NCBI GenBank assembly: GCA_963920765.1
Contig: OY987249.1
Span: 7,812,817 to 7,876,816 of the forward strand
DNA from: Ulota crispa
Taxonomy: Eukaryota; Streptophyta; Bryopsida; Orthotrichales; Orthotrichaceae
Reading direction: 5' to 3'
DNA: 64,000 nt
Shown: positions 33,396 to 46,221 of the stretch, one piece after another
Position numbering within the stretch: the stretch's first letter is position 1
Layout: each line of letters opens with the position of its first letter
Notes under the pieces: generated by a model
Seen by the model: only the letters and a program-made list of their open reading frames with translations
Databases searched by the model: none
Told to the model about the DNA's origin: nothing
Program-made: the position numbers and the translations under genes

Positions 33396-34040
33396 CCTCT
33401 ACATGCCCAAGGCACCCAATTTGGATGTTTACACAACTTTGAAGATGTATAAAACCTTATCAAATCACTTTTTTTAGTATTTTCTTTTGAACACAAGTTT
33501 GTTTTGAAGTATGTTTTTAACATCAAAAATCTGATGTAAAAAATGAATATTGATGATTTTTCTACTCAAGACTTTGTACAAGGGTGTCCACTGCAATCTT
33601 GAGTTTATTAGTGTTGGAAGATTTTGAAAATGAGCCTCAGATACACTAGAGCTTGGAGAAAATTCCGCATTAGAAATCCATTTAAAAAAAATACAAGAGT
33701 AGATTCCGAAAGCTATAAATTGACTAAAGTTCAACATGTAATGAACTTAAACCTCATATTTTTTTGATGATCAACTTTTTAGATTTGACTTGTGAAATGA
33801 GGATTAGAAAACTTCAAGTCACTTTTGTAGTTTTAACACCCTCATGTTCAAACGTTATGATCTTTCAAACTATAAGTGATATTGTTGTGTTTTCTTTTTC
33901 CATGTGTCCTCTAACATGTCAAGTTTAAATTCGTATGGTTACAATTTTAAAAAACTCGATGAAATTTATGAAAAAATTGGTTGATTGTTCACTTTCCTGA
34001 AAATGCCAAGAAGTTCAAAAAAACCTTGGACATTTAGGGG
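33396..34040. mobile_element. TTAA (piggyBac-like) element, 645-bp family, copy 1
   Basis: TTAA at 33392-33395 and 34041-34044. The left CCTCTACATGCCCAAGG and inverted right CCCCTAAATGTCCAAGG are TIRs. The interior resembles 34989-35635 in the same orientation (GAAAATGAGCC, ACACTAGAGCTTGGAGAAAA, AACACCCTCATG blocks). Confidence 0.85.
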
Positions 34041-34041
34041 T

Positions 34042-34188
34042 TAAGGTAGACACACCCAAAACTAGCCCCTCCTCTTGGCTGACCATCAATGTATGCAAGA
34101 TATACATTTCAGTTCTGAAATGTACACCCTCAGTACATATGGGAATTGAGAAAGCCCTATTAAAGGGTCGGGTATGGTGTCTACCTTA
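34042..34188. mobile_element. Small TIR repeat abutting the TTAA element
   Basis: TAAGGTAGACACACCC at the left is mirrored by GGGTATGGTGTCTACCTTA at the right. Single ends with the same GTAGACA/TACCTTA motif occur near 1650, 32690 and 42455, three of them next to TTAA or TTAA-element ends. Confidence 0.45.
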
Positions 34189-34195
34189 GAATCAT

Positions 34196-34566
34196 TATGA
34201 AAGGTCGGGGGAGCATCGAGACCACTCACGCATTCATTCTCCAACTTACAGCTCCAGAATGTCCAGAATGTTTTGGCAGCACAAATTCCATTCCTTGCCG
34301 CTTTTTCTCACATCCGAGTTCCAAGGTCCAAGTTCCGACAACTGTAATTTCTGAGCCACAGGAAGAAAGTGAAGAACCGAGAAAGGTCACGCAAGATTCG
34401 GAGCATTAAATTACCACTCGTTGACCGCTGTCTCCTGCAGCCCTGCCCTCCCATTCGTCTTCTTCTCTCCAGGCAGCACACTTCGTCAGAACCTCTGCAG
34501 GGCTACACTCAGCGTTTAATTTTTGGTTTTTCCTGGTAGAGCGTCACACCCCCACCATGCCAGCAG
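34196..34566 (+). pseudogene. Orphan promoter, leader and first exon, possibly ribosomal protein L21-like
   Basis: A GC-richer, pyrimidine-rich leader ends in CCCCCACCATGCCAGCAG|GTAAGG. The ATG at 34557 is in a good start context, encodes M-P-A-G with a split fourth codon, and is followed by a strong donor. Plant RPL21 starts MPAG and is known to have an early intron, which prompted the comparison. No continuation exon is seen before the next element or in the following 4 kb. Four residues are weak evidence; it could be the start of another gene. Confidence 0.25.
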
Positions 34567-34988
34567 GTAAGGAAAATTTGGATACAGTTGGACAGAAGTG
34601 TATATTTATCCAAGAAATCTATTAATATTAGTTTTCATTCAAAATCTGGCGAATCTAGTGCAAACTTGTGGAGGGATTTGGCAAATTCATCCATTTTTTC
34701 TAGGAATTTTTTTAGTGTTACAATAGTCACTCAAGTTTTAGATAAGATTCTAGAAAATTTTTGTCAAAAAATTAAACACTAGCTACACCACTATGAGCGC
34801 AAAAGCATGACCCTAACCTTGAGACGTATAGGTGAGGGCATCTTCAAAACACCAAGTGAGGGACACTTTTGGAGGAAGCAATTAATGCTTGGACTTGCCA
34901 AAATATTCTTACTTGTATTGTAGTTTTTTATTTTATTTTCTCAGTGCATAACAATTCCTTCAAACATTATTTTTCTTTGATCAATTAA

Positions 34989-35635
34989 CCCTCAATGCCC
35001 AAGGGGTAGTTTTTACGCCCCTCTAAATTTTATTCAAGGATGCCAAAGGTTTTTTCAAGATTTGTTTTGTGGTTATCATTATATCTAAATGGTTGTTGAA
35101 GTCTAGTATCAGCATCAAGAGTTTGATCTTGAAAATGAATTAACATGATTTGTTTATCCAAAATTTTGTGCAAGGGTGTCCATTGCAAATCTTCGCTTTC
35201 TAGTGTTGAAGGCTCTTGGAAATGAGCCACAAGTACACTAGAACTTGGAGAAAAAATTGCATTAAAAATTCATTTAAAAAAATTGTAGAATAGATTTTGA
35301 GAAGCAGTAAATTGATTGGGGTTATGCATGTTGTACTTTACATACTCATATTTTTTTGGTACCCTCAATTTTAGGTTTGAGATGCAAAAAGAGGATTGAA
35401 AGACTTCAAATCACTTTCACAATTTTAACACCCTCATGATCAAACATTATAACCTTTCAATCCATAAGTGAAATAGTAGTGATTTCTTTTTGTATGCAAT
35501 ATTCTATAACATGTCTATTTTGAATTTGTACGGTTACATTTCAAAGAAAATTGAGAAAATTGATCAAAATGCCAGCATTTTGTTCACTTTCAAGCAAATT
35601 TTGAGATACTCCAAAATTCCAGGGGCGTTGAGGGG
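34989..35635. mobile_element. TTAA (piggyBac-like) element, 645-bp family, copy 2
   Basis: TTAA at 34985-34988; at the other end the duplicate reads TTCA (35636-35639), one base changed. Left CCCTCAATGCCCAAGGGG and inverted right CCCCTCAACGCCCCTGG. Same family and orientation as 33396-34040, about 0.95 kb away. Confidence 0.82.
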
Positions 35636-35639
35636 TTCA

Positions 35640-38600
35640 TAGGTTGAGTAAGCAATGGTGGAGAATCTATCTATTTTTCAAACAAGGATGCTAGTTATTG
35701 GTTGAAGGGTATTATACCTAGTTGGACGGATGGGAGAAATATAGTTCAACTTTGTAAACAAGAAACATTGCTATTTGCAAGGTATAGAAAACTACAATTT
35801 GGAAAACTACAAGTTGGCTAGAGATGCTCTAAGGGCCTCATGAAGTGACAACCTCACATTTAAGCCTCTCAAAACAAGAGCGCATAATGCCCTTGTGTGA
35901 GGTCCTTAGCTTGTCTAATCAAAGCTTAAACAAAATATTGTCATATATCCTTTTTATTAACAGGCTTAAGATTTTGCACTGGGACACCACTATGTAATTT
36001 TTGTTATTACATTGCATAGCGTGACACCATTTTACAATTTTTGTCATTACATTCACAAATATAAGGGCAATCCAAAATGCAATTTTTTGTTCAAGCAACG
36101 TTTACGTACTTGTTAATTCCTTGAGGACAAGGAATATAATAGATTTCAAAAATGTGAAGATTTGTGCTGTGAATAGAAATTTAGAAGAATAGTTTAATAG
36201 CGGCTTTCAATCAAAAAGTTCTTTTTCGTTTTATATAATTAAAAGAGATTCATTGCATAAGTAAAATACAACACTTTATTTTCAAATAGCCTAAAAGAGA
36301 CACATGTACTACAAACTAGCATTTGGGGGAACTTTTGGCTTTAGCAATTTAGCAGCTAAAATCTGACATTTTTCATTTTCAACTCATTTGTCACAATCAT
36401 GCATTTAGTTTTAGTTTTTATTAACTTCCTATATTTAAACTATAATGTACTATAAATTATCAATGTTTGAAATTTTTGGCTAGTTTTATATGTGATAGTT
36501 TTAAGTTTCAATTGGTTTTGTTGTTATTTCAATTGACTAACAATACACTAAATGTTAGTTCTCCCCAAACCTTGCTACAAACCAATGGTTAATATGTGTC
36601 CCAAAACAACATCCCAAGTAACAAGCACCACCAAAGTATTGGCAATGCCACATTAGGGGAACTCAAGGGAGCCATTATGCACAATCATAGCCAACTACAA
36701 AAAATTGGTGTACTTAGAAAACAAAACCAATGAAGGGACTAGAGCAAATAAACAAAAAATGTTAAACCATGATACACATGTTGTGTTGGCATATAGATGT
36801 ACGTACCAATGCTTTCATTAATACTTATTGATGGAATTTGAAACAAAAGATTCAAGGTTCTTCTGAAATTGATTATGATGATAATGATTTTCAATTCTTT
36901 TATGTCAATGCTGAGTTTTAGTTTACATTGATTTGTTAAGATTTGTTTTCTTCCTTAATTGTTTTTTGAACTTGTTTTTTGAAGTGGAAAAATTTACTTT
37001 TGTTTTGAAATATGCTAATATTTTTTAAATATAGTTTTTTTGCAAAGGAAAATTTTCAAACCTACATTGTAAAAATGAGAAAAATTTAGCTCAATAGTAA
37101 TCATGTAAAAATGGATGAAACTTTCAAGTTCTTGCAGGCGTGGGACTTGTTTACATTCATTCATTTTTCAAAATTAGAACAAGTGGTCTTTAAAGGATTG
37201 ATGGACAAGAGTTCATTGCACAAAATGAGGGCTTTCATTGCTTATTGTAAAAATCTTGTGTTCAAAGGTTTGTTCACATGTAGTGTCAAGAGACATTAGC
37301 CAAGGTAAGAGGAATGGATTTTTGTACTTGTTTTGATTAGAAATACCTTCCTTTTTATCAAAATACCTTCTATGAAGGTCACTCCTAGCACAGAGTGCAA
37401 ATGTGCTTCTAAGGTAATTTTAAACTTCTTTTTAAGAATCATCTCCTTTTAACTAATAAATAAAAAGATAATAGTACTTGAAGTAGCAAAATTCTTCAAA
37501 GGGCACAATCCTCTTTGTGTTTGGAATTTTGTTTCTATGTGATAGCAACTCCAAAAGTTATATTGTAAAAGGCTTAAAGATAAAAATATCATCAAAAAGC
37601 AAAATTTGTAAGAGATGCCATCCAAAAAAATCAATTGATAACTCAAATATATTTTTATTAAAACCAAGTTCTTGCAACTTGACAAAATTAAAAAAGCAAG
37701 CTCCAATTGTTCATAATAACAAGATAAGATCCTTACAATGAAAAAATGAAGGTCGACTTGGTTTGACAATTGCCCACATAACCTCTAAAAATACCACCTT
37801 GACTCTCAGCAACCAATAAGAAATACTTTGGCATCATTTGAATGCACCTTGATAGCAAAATTAACCTAGAAAACCAATTCATGCTTGAAAAGTGTCACAT
37901 GACATCACTTGATTGATCAACAATCATAACCAATAATGACTTCAATCAATTTCGTAGAATGTGATTGTACATTACTACATCGATGTTGAAAATTCACAAG
38001 GTACAAGAGTAGAATTTGTCGAGGGCCAATTTTTTTCATGTATGAAATTCATATACAGTTTTCTAATACAACGCTAATACACTTATTCAACAATACTAGC
38101 AATTATCAAACATTAAAAATCTATAACATAATAACCTTATGTAACCAAAAGAATTATCCATATCATACAACGCTTGTCTAATACATGACTATTAACAAGG
38201 GAAACACTAGAAGCAACGGGATAAAGTCCGTCCCAACAATCTATCCTGTAACTGCATGTCACTCATTTGTCAAAATTACACTATTTGTAAAACATCTGAA
38301 TCAGTGCAGATTCACACTACTACAAACAGTTAAATTAGTGCAGGCCCTGAAAAATTACTAGTTTCCACAAAAAACCAATTTGTGCACCCTCCCTAATAGA
38401 ATACTTGCATGAGGGTCCAATTATACGAGTAACATAAATATCCAAGGGGTACTGAAAGCAAGAGCCTTTCATTCACCAGCATAGGAAGCAGCAAAAGTGC
38501 CTGCTAACCAACAAAATAGTGGTCCAAAAAATAGTGTAATCCAGAAAAAATAGTGTGATTCAGAAAAATAGTAGAAAAGGGTTTATGAAGAAGAATCGGT

Positions 38601-38700
38601 TACAAAAAACTGTGTCCGTGATTGATCAAGAATCAAGTGTATAATGCACAGCAAGTAGCTGATGGCATGGGCAACCACCGCACCGGCAGGGAGTGTGAGA
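35640..38700. other. AT-rich gene-free stretch, about 3 kb
   Basis: No gene is supported. A segment near 36520-36580 (CAATTGACTAACAATACACT and following) recurs near 44045-44085, and 35970-36110 shares pieces with 49225-49430, so old dispersed repeats are present. The open frames on both strands at 37449-37769 are low-complexity, AT-driven and overlap each other. Confidence 0.5.
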
Positions 38701-39071
38701 AAGAGAAAGTTTACAGTACCTGAAGTTTAAGCCGAACTATAGAAATGATGATCAAAAAAATTTACCAATCTGTTACTCTGGGTGGCTCACCCTCCACAGG
38801 CAAAAATCTAAAAAAAAACCCTTCTAAAACTGAATTGCCTACCCCGGTATTTTCCTTTACTAAAGCCGTATAGCAAAGGCCCCCCCACCCAAAAACCCTA
38901 AAACTAAGACTTTTCATGCACCGGCTACTAACTACCACCATGGGGGTCCAGTGTCGCAATAACCTTGCTCGGAATTGGGGAAGGAAAAAAAGGAGAAGAA
39001 AAGGAAAAGGGGGGGATTTGAAATGTACACATGGGGAAAAATGGGGGTGGGGGGGGGCTAACGGTCAAATG
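38701..39071 (-). other. 3' flank of the BED/hAT-derived gene
   Basis: Presumed 3' UTR of the minus-strand gene that stops at 39072. On the + strand it contains G-rich runs (about 39010-39057) and C-runs. No separate gene. Confidence 0.45.
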
Positions 39072-41419
39072 TTACAAAGCGGTGTGGAGGAAAACCTCGT
39101 CAGAGACCTCGTCGGTGTCGTCACCGTTCAAAAAGAGGTCGGCGTCCTTGTCGTCGTCGTTGGAGAAGTCGCGGCGCTCGAGCTTGGCATGCGAGGCGAT
39201 GAAGATCATCTTCTCGGCTTTGTCCATGGCGAGGCGGGAGTTGCCGTTCCGGTAAGCCCAGCGCCACATGGACCAGTTGCAGCGGAGGCCGCGGCTGGTG
39301 GCGTGCAGGAACAGCAACCGGACGGCGACTTTGCCTAAGGATTTGTACTCGGTCAAGCAGGTTTCCCACACGAGGCGCCGGCTCTGGGGGTTCACGGCTT
39401 TGGTGCGCCCGGTAACCGGGTCCCGCTCCTTCACCTGCACAGCCTGCGCGTACAGCGGATCCAACCCCTCGGCGCGCCACTTCATCAGCTCCATCAACGC
39501 AATGTGCGCTTCTTCGCGAGCGACGAGACGCGTGATCAAGCGATCCACGTCCTTCTCCTGCTCCACCGTCAGGCATCGGAACGGCGGCAAATACTTCCCG
39601 CTGGAGTCGCGGAGCAGGTACAGCGGGTCCAGGATGAGCGCGGCGGCCCATGCGGGATGGTAATTCTTGCCGAAGCGCGTTTCGATAAGTTGGTAGATCG
39701 ACGTGACGTCTTTGTCGTGACGGGCGCACCATTCTTTCACTTTCGTTCGGAGCTCGTCCCAGAGTGGTAAACACTGGCTCACCATTGGCCTGTCCGATTC
39801 GATGTCGTTCACCATCGCCTTAACAATCTTCACCAAGTCCTGCACTGCTTCCAAGTCGGACCAGAACCGCATGCTGCCCACGAGCTCCGCTACGTCGCGG
39901 CCTAACTGATCGTCCAAGAAATTAGGGTTAAACGACTCGTCTATCACCGTGTGTTGCAATGCCCTTGCCGAGGAGGTTATGTCGTCGAGCATTACTAACA
40001 CGAATGAGTAATGCGGCTCTGCGAACTGAGGATCCGGTGGCGTTCGGAGGAGCTTCACTGTGGTGTACTCCTGCAGTAATAAGGGTTTACAATTTCAGAA
40101 CGGCTGTTTTTTTGGTAACACGCACGACGAGGAAGAATTGGTTGATGCGAGTGGTTTACCTCGCGCTGGTACTTGTGCAAGACATTCCGGGCTTGAGGTT
40201 GGCTGTTGAAGAAGGCGGCGATTTTGGTACAGTCAGTCGCGACGGATCGGAACACAAGCAAGTGCTTGCTGAAATCTTTTAAGAGATTGCTGAAGCCCTG
40301 CGCTTGACAACAGAGGTTTACCATCCGTGGGAACCGGTACTCAAGCTCTTCCAAGGCATTCAAGCTGAACCGATCTGCGTCCGCTACAATCCCCACACAC
40401 CGCTCCGGAGACGGTCCGCAAATGGACGTCACGGCTTCAGCGAGGGTTTCTTCGACCTGCTTCACCGACACGGCGCCGGTGTTCACGTTCACGACACTCC
40501 GGAAGAGAGAGTTGCCGTTTGGTAAATTGAGAGTGATGTTGATGAGAGTCTCTCCCATCTCGGGGATCTTCTTCTTCCACCCGTCGGAAGAGAGCTGGAA
40601 AAACAGAGCCTCGCGCAGCTTGAGCTCGGAGTCTTGCTTGACCTCCTGAAACTTGGCATCGAGCTTCGCACCGGCGAGGTAGCGACGGCTCACGGGCGGC
40701 AGGCCGAGGTGAGAGAGGAAGGCCTTGAACTTGGGATGCTCGACGCAGGAGAAGGAGACGGAGCCGCAGGATTCGTATAACCACTCGGCAAGCAAGTTGA
40801 GCGCGTCGGCTTGCGCCTTGGGGTTGTCGCAGAGGCGGATTCCGGGGCTCTTGAGCTTCTTGACGCTGTCTTCGAGCAATGCCAGTGCGTCGAGATCCTC
40901 CTTGCCGCCGGAGAGCAGCAATGGCGTGGGTGCAGCAGGGGTGGCGGTGATTCGAGCCAGCCCCATGCTCGTTGGTTGCGCCGCGGCTTCGATCGCGAGG
41001 GGGTGCGACAATGGAGCTGTCGCGGTGCGTTTCCGCGGCGTGACGGAGGAAGGCGATGTCGTGGTTGCGACCACCCCCGCCTCCACTTTCGTGTTCGGTG
41101 ACTGCGTCTGGAGCGGCTTGGGTTGCTGCTGGTGCTGTATCGGCAAACCATTGAAATTGGGACAAGTGCCGCGCTTGAGATGCTCCGACGCCGTGCGCGA
41201 CGGGTTGGACGCCGAGAACATGGCATTGCAGAGCGAGCATCGCAGCTTCACGGCTTTCGGTACTCCGGTCTCGGGGTGTTGCACTAACAACGGCACCAGA
41301 TGCGTCCAGTACCACGCGCCTTTGCCCTTTACCGCCTTGCTCCGCACCGTCACCAGCCCCTCGTAGCGCTTGTGCATCGCCTTCGCGGACAACACGTCGC
41401 TCTCCTCGTGGCTGGCCAT
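39072..41419 (-). CDS. Domesticated hAT-transposase-derived protein with BED-type zinc finger
   Basis: Exon 1 is 41419-40160 and exon 2 is 40070-39072, joined in phase 0 across an 89-bp GT-AG intron, giving 752 aa. The start at MASHEESD is chosen because relatives begin there; an in-frame Met 12 codons upstream would add an Arg-rich leader. A BED-like finger lies at C61-x2-C64 ... H80-x5-C86 (KLRCSLCNAMFSASNPSRTA context). The middle (DALNLLAEWLYESCGSVSFS, QLSSDGWKKK, VGIVADADRFSLNALEELE) and C-terminal parts (HPAWAAALILDPLYLL, CNWSMWRWAY, ERRDFSNDDDKDADLF) match the Arabidopsis At1g12380/At1g62870-type family, which descends from a hAT transposase but is a fixed plant gene. The role is unknown, probably nuclear DNA or chromatin binding. 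The gene is very GC-rich against its surroundings. No TIRs flank it, so it is not a live transposon. Confidence 0.88.
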
Positions 41420-42449
41420 CACTACTCCTCGTCGTCGTCGTCTCTGTCCTCTCACCTCACCCCCATTCTCGTCTCCCCCTCGCTATTCATTCCTACTCTC
41501 AACAAAACCCCTAATCCCTCCAATCGCCCTCCCTCGCAAAACCTCGCAAAACCTAATCCCATGCCTTCGCTTCCAAAGCCACAAACCAACAACAACAACA
41601 ACAACAACACCACCAACAACAACATCCCGCAATGTCGACCCAAATCTGCCTCGCTAATCGCTTCTTCACCAATGTGTCATAGTACGGATGCCATCGACAG
41701 CTTTGTCGCGGTGGTAACTCCGCCATAGCCCGGTCGGAGAAGAAGCAGATCGCGTAGACGACGCCTCGAAAGCTGTGCTCGAGGCGAGCTCACGTTGGAT
41801 CCCATCGCCTTCGTCGTGAACAATCATCGCAGGGGAAATGGAATGGAAAATCGACACCTTGCGAGCCAGGGCCGCGGGCGAGCGGGTGGGCGAACGCGCG
41901 ACGTCTTCCACCGGCAACTGCCTGCCTTTCCCCTCGCGGCTCGCGCGAGCTCGTCGTCGTCGTCGTCGTCGTCGGCCTCGTTTGGGGCTCCTCCAGCACG
42001 GATTCAAACCGCAATGCTGATGAGACCGGCGTCAACACTCTGGGCATACTCTCTCTACAAAAAAAAAGTGCTGGTATTAAAGAGATCCCCACAGGATGTT
42101 CATAGCAAAATGAATGCAAAAAGTACTTGCCTCCTTCCCTCTTTGCTTCTGTGCTGGTTTTTTTTCTCTTATTATCTCTTTGAGAATTTCTTACTGGAGC
42201 CACGCCCTGGTAATTGTTCCCTTCCACTTTTGTTGAATTTTAGGATAGTGCCCTTGGGCTCTGGAGCTACGGTACCAAGTACGGCAGAAGTTTGAATCAG
42301 CTGGAAATTAAATGTTACAACCATACGTATTGAAGGGTTGTTTGATGGTGGGTGCACAAAAAAAGTTTAGAAAGCTCTCAGAGTAGCTCAAATATGTTTG
42401 TGCATACGGCTATCCATACGGCCGCAAAGGGCTTTCGTGACGTTCAGGG
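41420..42449 (-). promoter_or_regulatory. GC-rich upstream region of the BED gene with trinucleotide repeats
   Basis: Presumed leader and promoter. It contains an AAC run (about 41587-41609) and eight TCG units (41951-41974). Long open frames appear in several frames on both strands because of the GC content and triplet repeats, and none looks like a real protein. A solo TTAA-element end closes it at 42450. Confidence 0.45.
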
Positions 42450-42454
42450 GTTAA
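42430..42454. mobile_element. Solo TTAA-element right end
   Basis: GGCTTTCGTGACGTTCAGGGG followed by TTAA (42451-42454) has the form of a piggyBac-like right terminus. The left partner was not found. Confidence 0.45.
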
Positions 42455-42719
42455 AGTAGGTATACCCATACCCGACCGTTTAAAGGTTTGGGGTAAAACA
42501 AGTTCTTGGAAAATTTAGGAAAAAAAATCGTAGGATTAGCTTGTTTGCAATCACGCATAAGAGGTATGTGAAGGATTATTTGATTATTGCCCAAGTTTTG
42601 AGTATATACTCCATGTGCTTGTTTCTAGATTGTAATTGATCATGTAGTCATGCCCATCTTCTATATTTGCTTCTTATTCTTTATGTGATTCCTCTACTCA
42701 TACCTAAAATGTCATTTAA

Positions 42720-43623
42720 CCCCTAAAGGACCAAGGAGCCCACTTTGGGCTTTATGAGAACTCGAGCAGGCTCTATTGATTTCATAATTTGGAATTTTTT
42801 CATGAAACTTTTAGGATGGATGCTACTCATCATAATCTACATGTGAAGCTTTATTTCATGTCATTCCAATAAGTATTGCAAAAGTTAGAAGGTTTTTTCA
42901 ATTTCAATGTCAAATTGGGCAGCAAAAAATATATTCTAAATTTTTTTTTAATAAAGTTGTATAGATTGATACCTACTCAAAAAAAATTGAATCACTCAAT
43001 TCAAATAATGAGGTAAGAGTTAAATGGAGTTTTATTTTGCGGGCAATGAAGGTATGAAGAGGGTAGAAAAAACATATAAAATTACCTTTTACTCTCAATT
43101 TTGAAAATTTTCAAATGAAAATAAAAATTAAAGTTACTAATTGTCATTTAGAGCATTTTCACCATTGGGGTTAACAATTTTCAAATTCTTCCAAAACTTA
43201 TTAGCATATTAGTTATATCTTTCATTCATTAACACCTTTCACTTTACAATTTTTGTAAAAATGAATCCAAACTTTTTTTTGGTTAAATTTTTTTATATAT
43301 GCTTTCAACTCAATTTCCAACATATTGCCAAAATTGCACAAGAAATACAACATGCCCGTTTTTCTCTAAAAAGTTTGAAAAACAAAACTTCACCTTCTGG
43401 AAGGACTAAAAAAGCCTGCATTTTGAAATTTAGACACATTGATCTTGCAATTGGTGAGGATATTCATTCTAAAAGTTTGGGACAATGTAGTTGTGCAAAT
43501 CAACCAAAGGATTCTATAGTTGGATTTGTTAAAAAGTAAGTTTCAATGAAGATTTTAACTTTGATTTAAGGACTAATATTTTGAAGCAGTTTTGGGCCTC
43601 TAAACACAAAAGAATTTTAGGGA
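42720..43623. mobile_element. Probable TTAA (piggyBac-like) element, about 0.9 kb
   Basis: TTAA (42716-42719) then CCCCTAAAGGACCAAGGAGC is a clear left end. The proposed right end TTTTAGGGA followed by TTAA (43624-43627) is only a short match, so the boundary is uncertain. There is a 92-codon open frame at 43261-43539 without a known family. Confidence 0.5.
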
Positions 43624-43627
43624 TTAA

Positions 43628-44228
43628 GGATTAAAAGCCATATGGTCTCTCCTTTTCCAAGCATTGTCATGATCCAATATAAAATATAATACAAAGGTAT
43701 ATTTTGAAGTTGACAAGGGTTGTAGATTTTGAAGTCTAGATAATACCCATGCACTCTTATCAACAAATACTATTACACAAATGGTACTATGAAATTTGCA
43801 ACTGATTTGCAAACAAACTGTTGGCATGTTTGAAGTGAAACTTGTTGAAATAGACTGCCTTTGTGACGATCTCAGAGTGATAGTTTTTTTTTTAAATAAA
43901 CAGTGTTTAAATAGTTAAATTTGAGAAATCATCTGATTAAAGTTATTTACATTTATTTTATATTACACTATAATCATTTTTTATTGAAAAATCTAATTGG
44001 TTTTTAAGATGATAGATTAAATTTTGTTAGTTTAATTTTTTAATTTCAATTGGCTAACATTACACTAAATGTTAGTTCTCCCTGCATTGCACTACACACC
44101 AATTTCTTTTAATATTTTATATGTTGACATTTGGGACAATATTGGAATAATAAGCAAATAGATATTGGATCTAGTCTTGAGATGATAGAGTCTTGGATAT
44201 TAAGTTGTAGTCCTTTTTAAAACCCCTC
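43628..44228. other. AT-rich gene-free stretch
   Basis: Nothing beyond an old dispersed-repeat segment near 44045-44085 shared with 36.5 kb. Confidence 0.5.
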
Positions 44229-44475
44229 AACACCATATTCATTAAATTGGGAAAAGAGTACATTTTGGGACTTTGAGGTGATCATCGCAAACCGAGCTCG
44301 TTACATTTTTTTGGTACACATGCTCTCTCAGGAGAGGAGGAATTTGCAAGGGAAAAAATCTTAGTGGCTTAGACTGGATTTGATACCTTCAAATCTAGTT
44401 TAAAGTAACTTTTTGGGTTTGAGGTGGAGTACAAAATGGTACCTCTATTTTTCCCAATTTAACAAATATGATGTT
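44229..44475. mobile_element. MITE of the AACACCATATT family, subfamily with GGTGATCATC interior
   Basis: Inverted ends AACACCATATTCATTAAATT and AATTTAACAAATATGATGTT. CCTC is duplicated at 44225-44228 and 44476-44479. The interior (GTACACATG, GAGAGGAGGAATTTGC, GATACCTTCAAATC) matches the copy at 56741-57006. Confidence 0.85.
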
Positions 44476-44479
44476 CCTC

Positions 44480-46221
44480 CCACACATTCAATTCTTCATC
44501 AAATTCAAAGGTGATTACATATTTGAATAGCCAGCTCAAGGGGATAAAATGTATTAGAATTTTAAAAGTAGATTATTCTTATTTCATACTTTTAATCCAT
44601 GTAAAATGCAATTTTGCACAAATGAGTATGCCATATTTGTTTACTTTTATCAGCATCATCACCATCTTTGTGGCCTTTAACTACCTTTTAGAACCTAAAA
44701 TTGTCTCAACTCAAGCAAGCCTATTGTACATTGAGAATAGATTGAGAATATACTAGTGGTAAATCATTGACAAACTTGTAGTGATTTTAAAAGCATTCAA
44801 ATCATAATTGGGTTTTTTTTTCACATGTTTTTTTTCCTAACACTTCTCTTCATTAGATTTAGGTCAAACTTTAACAAAATTTGCTCTTTTTCTAAGCTTT
44901 TCAAATATGTATTTAGTTTAAGATTTGGTAAAATATTGATTGCATGAGAAAATTACAAAAAAAGGGCTACAACTTATTGTCCACAACTCTACTTGGGAAA
45001 GATTTGGAATAATGTCTTACTGTTGCATGAGGAATCTAAATCTACTCTTTTCATAGCTTTAGGAAAACCAAAAATGCAAAAGTAGTCAATTTTATTCACA
45101 AATAGCAAACTAAGTGACAATAAAATGTTTAACATCTAAATGAGGTCTAAGGTTCTTTTCTTGTGTCGACCTCACGTGATGATTGTCTCACAATTGTATT
45201 GGTTGTAGCAACAACACCTATGTGGCACAATAACGAGGCATAGGCCTCATTAATCCCAAAAATAGATAGTAAAGTTGTTGGAAATTATATTCTTTTATAG
45301 AGTTTTTTTTTTTTCCAAAACATTTTAAGAAAATGTTTGAAAAGAGGAGCTCTATTTTTAGAGGAATATTTAAAATTCACCACATTTGTAATGAACCCAC
45401 ATAGGAGGGAATAAATTGGAGTTTATCCCTACTATACCATTCATTATACAAATGATAAACATACAAGAATGGTGAACAAGAATATTCAAAATAATCTAGC
45501 CTTTATTGTTTTAAATAGATTATACTCATCCCAACTCTTATGTAAGAATAGCAAGATGTACTTTGCATTTTGCGCTATTGGTTTGTAATGATTGTTATAT
45601 TTTTGAAACCTTTGTGCCCCTAGAAGCCCAATTTATACCATACATGTCTTGATGTTAATGAGGGTTTAGCCACTAATCCTAAACCAAATGTGATTGCAAA
45701 TGGGATTTGTACAAAAAACACTACACCAAAACCAACATATACGGTGGTCGATCCATAGTCTTTTTGATAGGCACTACTAAGTCTTATCCTTTGCAAATTT
45801 TGTGAATTAAAGCTTGTTAAAATAATGCCTTTCTAAGTAGTTCAAAAGTGCTTTCAGGCTTCTCAGCCTCACAAGCTATAGGGGTTGTAATCTTGCTTCT
45901 CATCGTGCCTTGTGATAACAAGATAAAATCATCATGACACACTAGGACACACAATAATTATAAACCTACAATAATTATTCACCCACAATATATGGTGATT
46001 TGAGTGTATTGAATGTGCTCAACTTTCACAATCAGTTTTCTACACAAAAAACAATTATTTTTCTTTTGAATGGAACAATAAATACTAAAATTAGCCAACT
46101 TTTGAGAACACAAACTTGAGAAGTGTTTAAATAGATTTTTGAGTTTCTCCAACTAGTACACAACCTTTCCCATTTCCAACATATTTTTTCACAAGCATGT
46201 ACTATATATAGTCTAAATATA
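44480..46221. other. AT-rich gene-free stretch, about 1.7 kb
   Basis: No supported gene, terminus pair or tandem repeat. Confidence 0.5.

Noticed and set aside
40437..41366. Several long open frames on both strands over the BED gene
   Set aside because: They are alternative frames of a GC-rich gene, with Arg/Ser/Pro-biased composition and no domain; the hAT-derived frame is clearly the real one.
41795..42295. 166-codon + strand frame upstream of the BED gene
   Set aside because: Driven by TCG repeats and GC content, no homology signal; it lies in the presumed promoter/leader.
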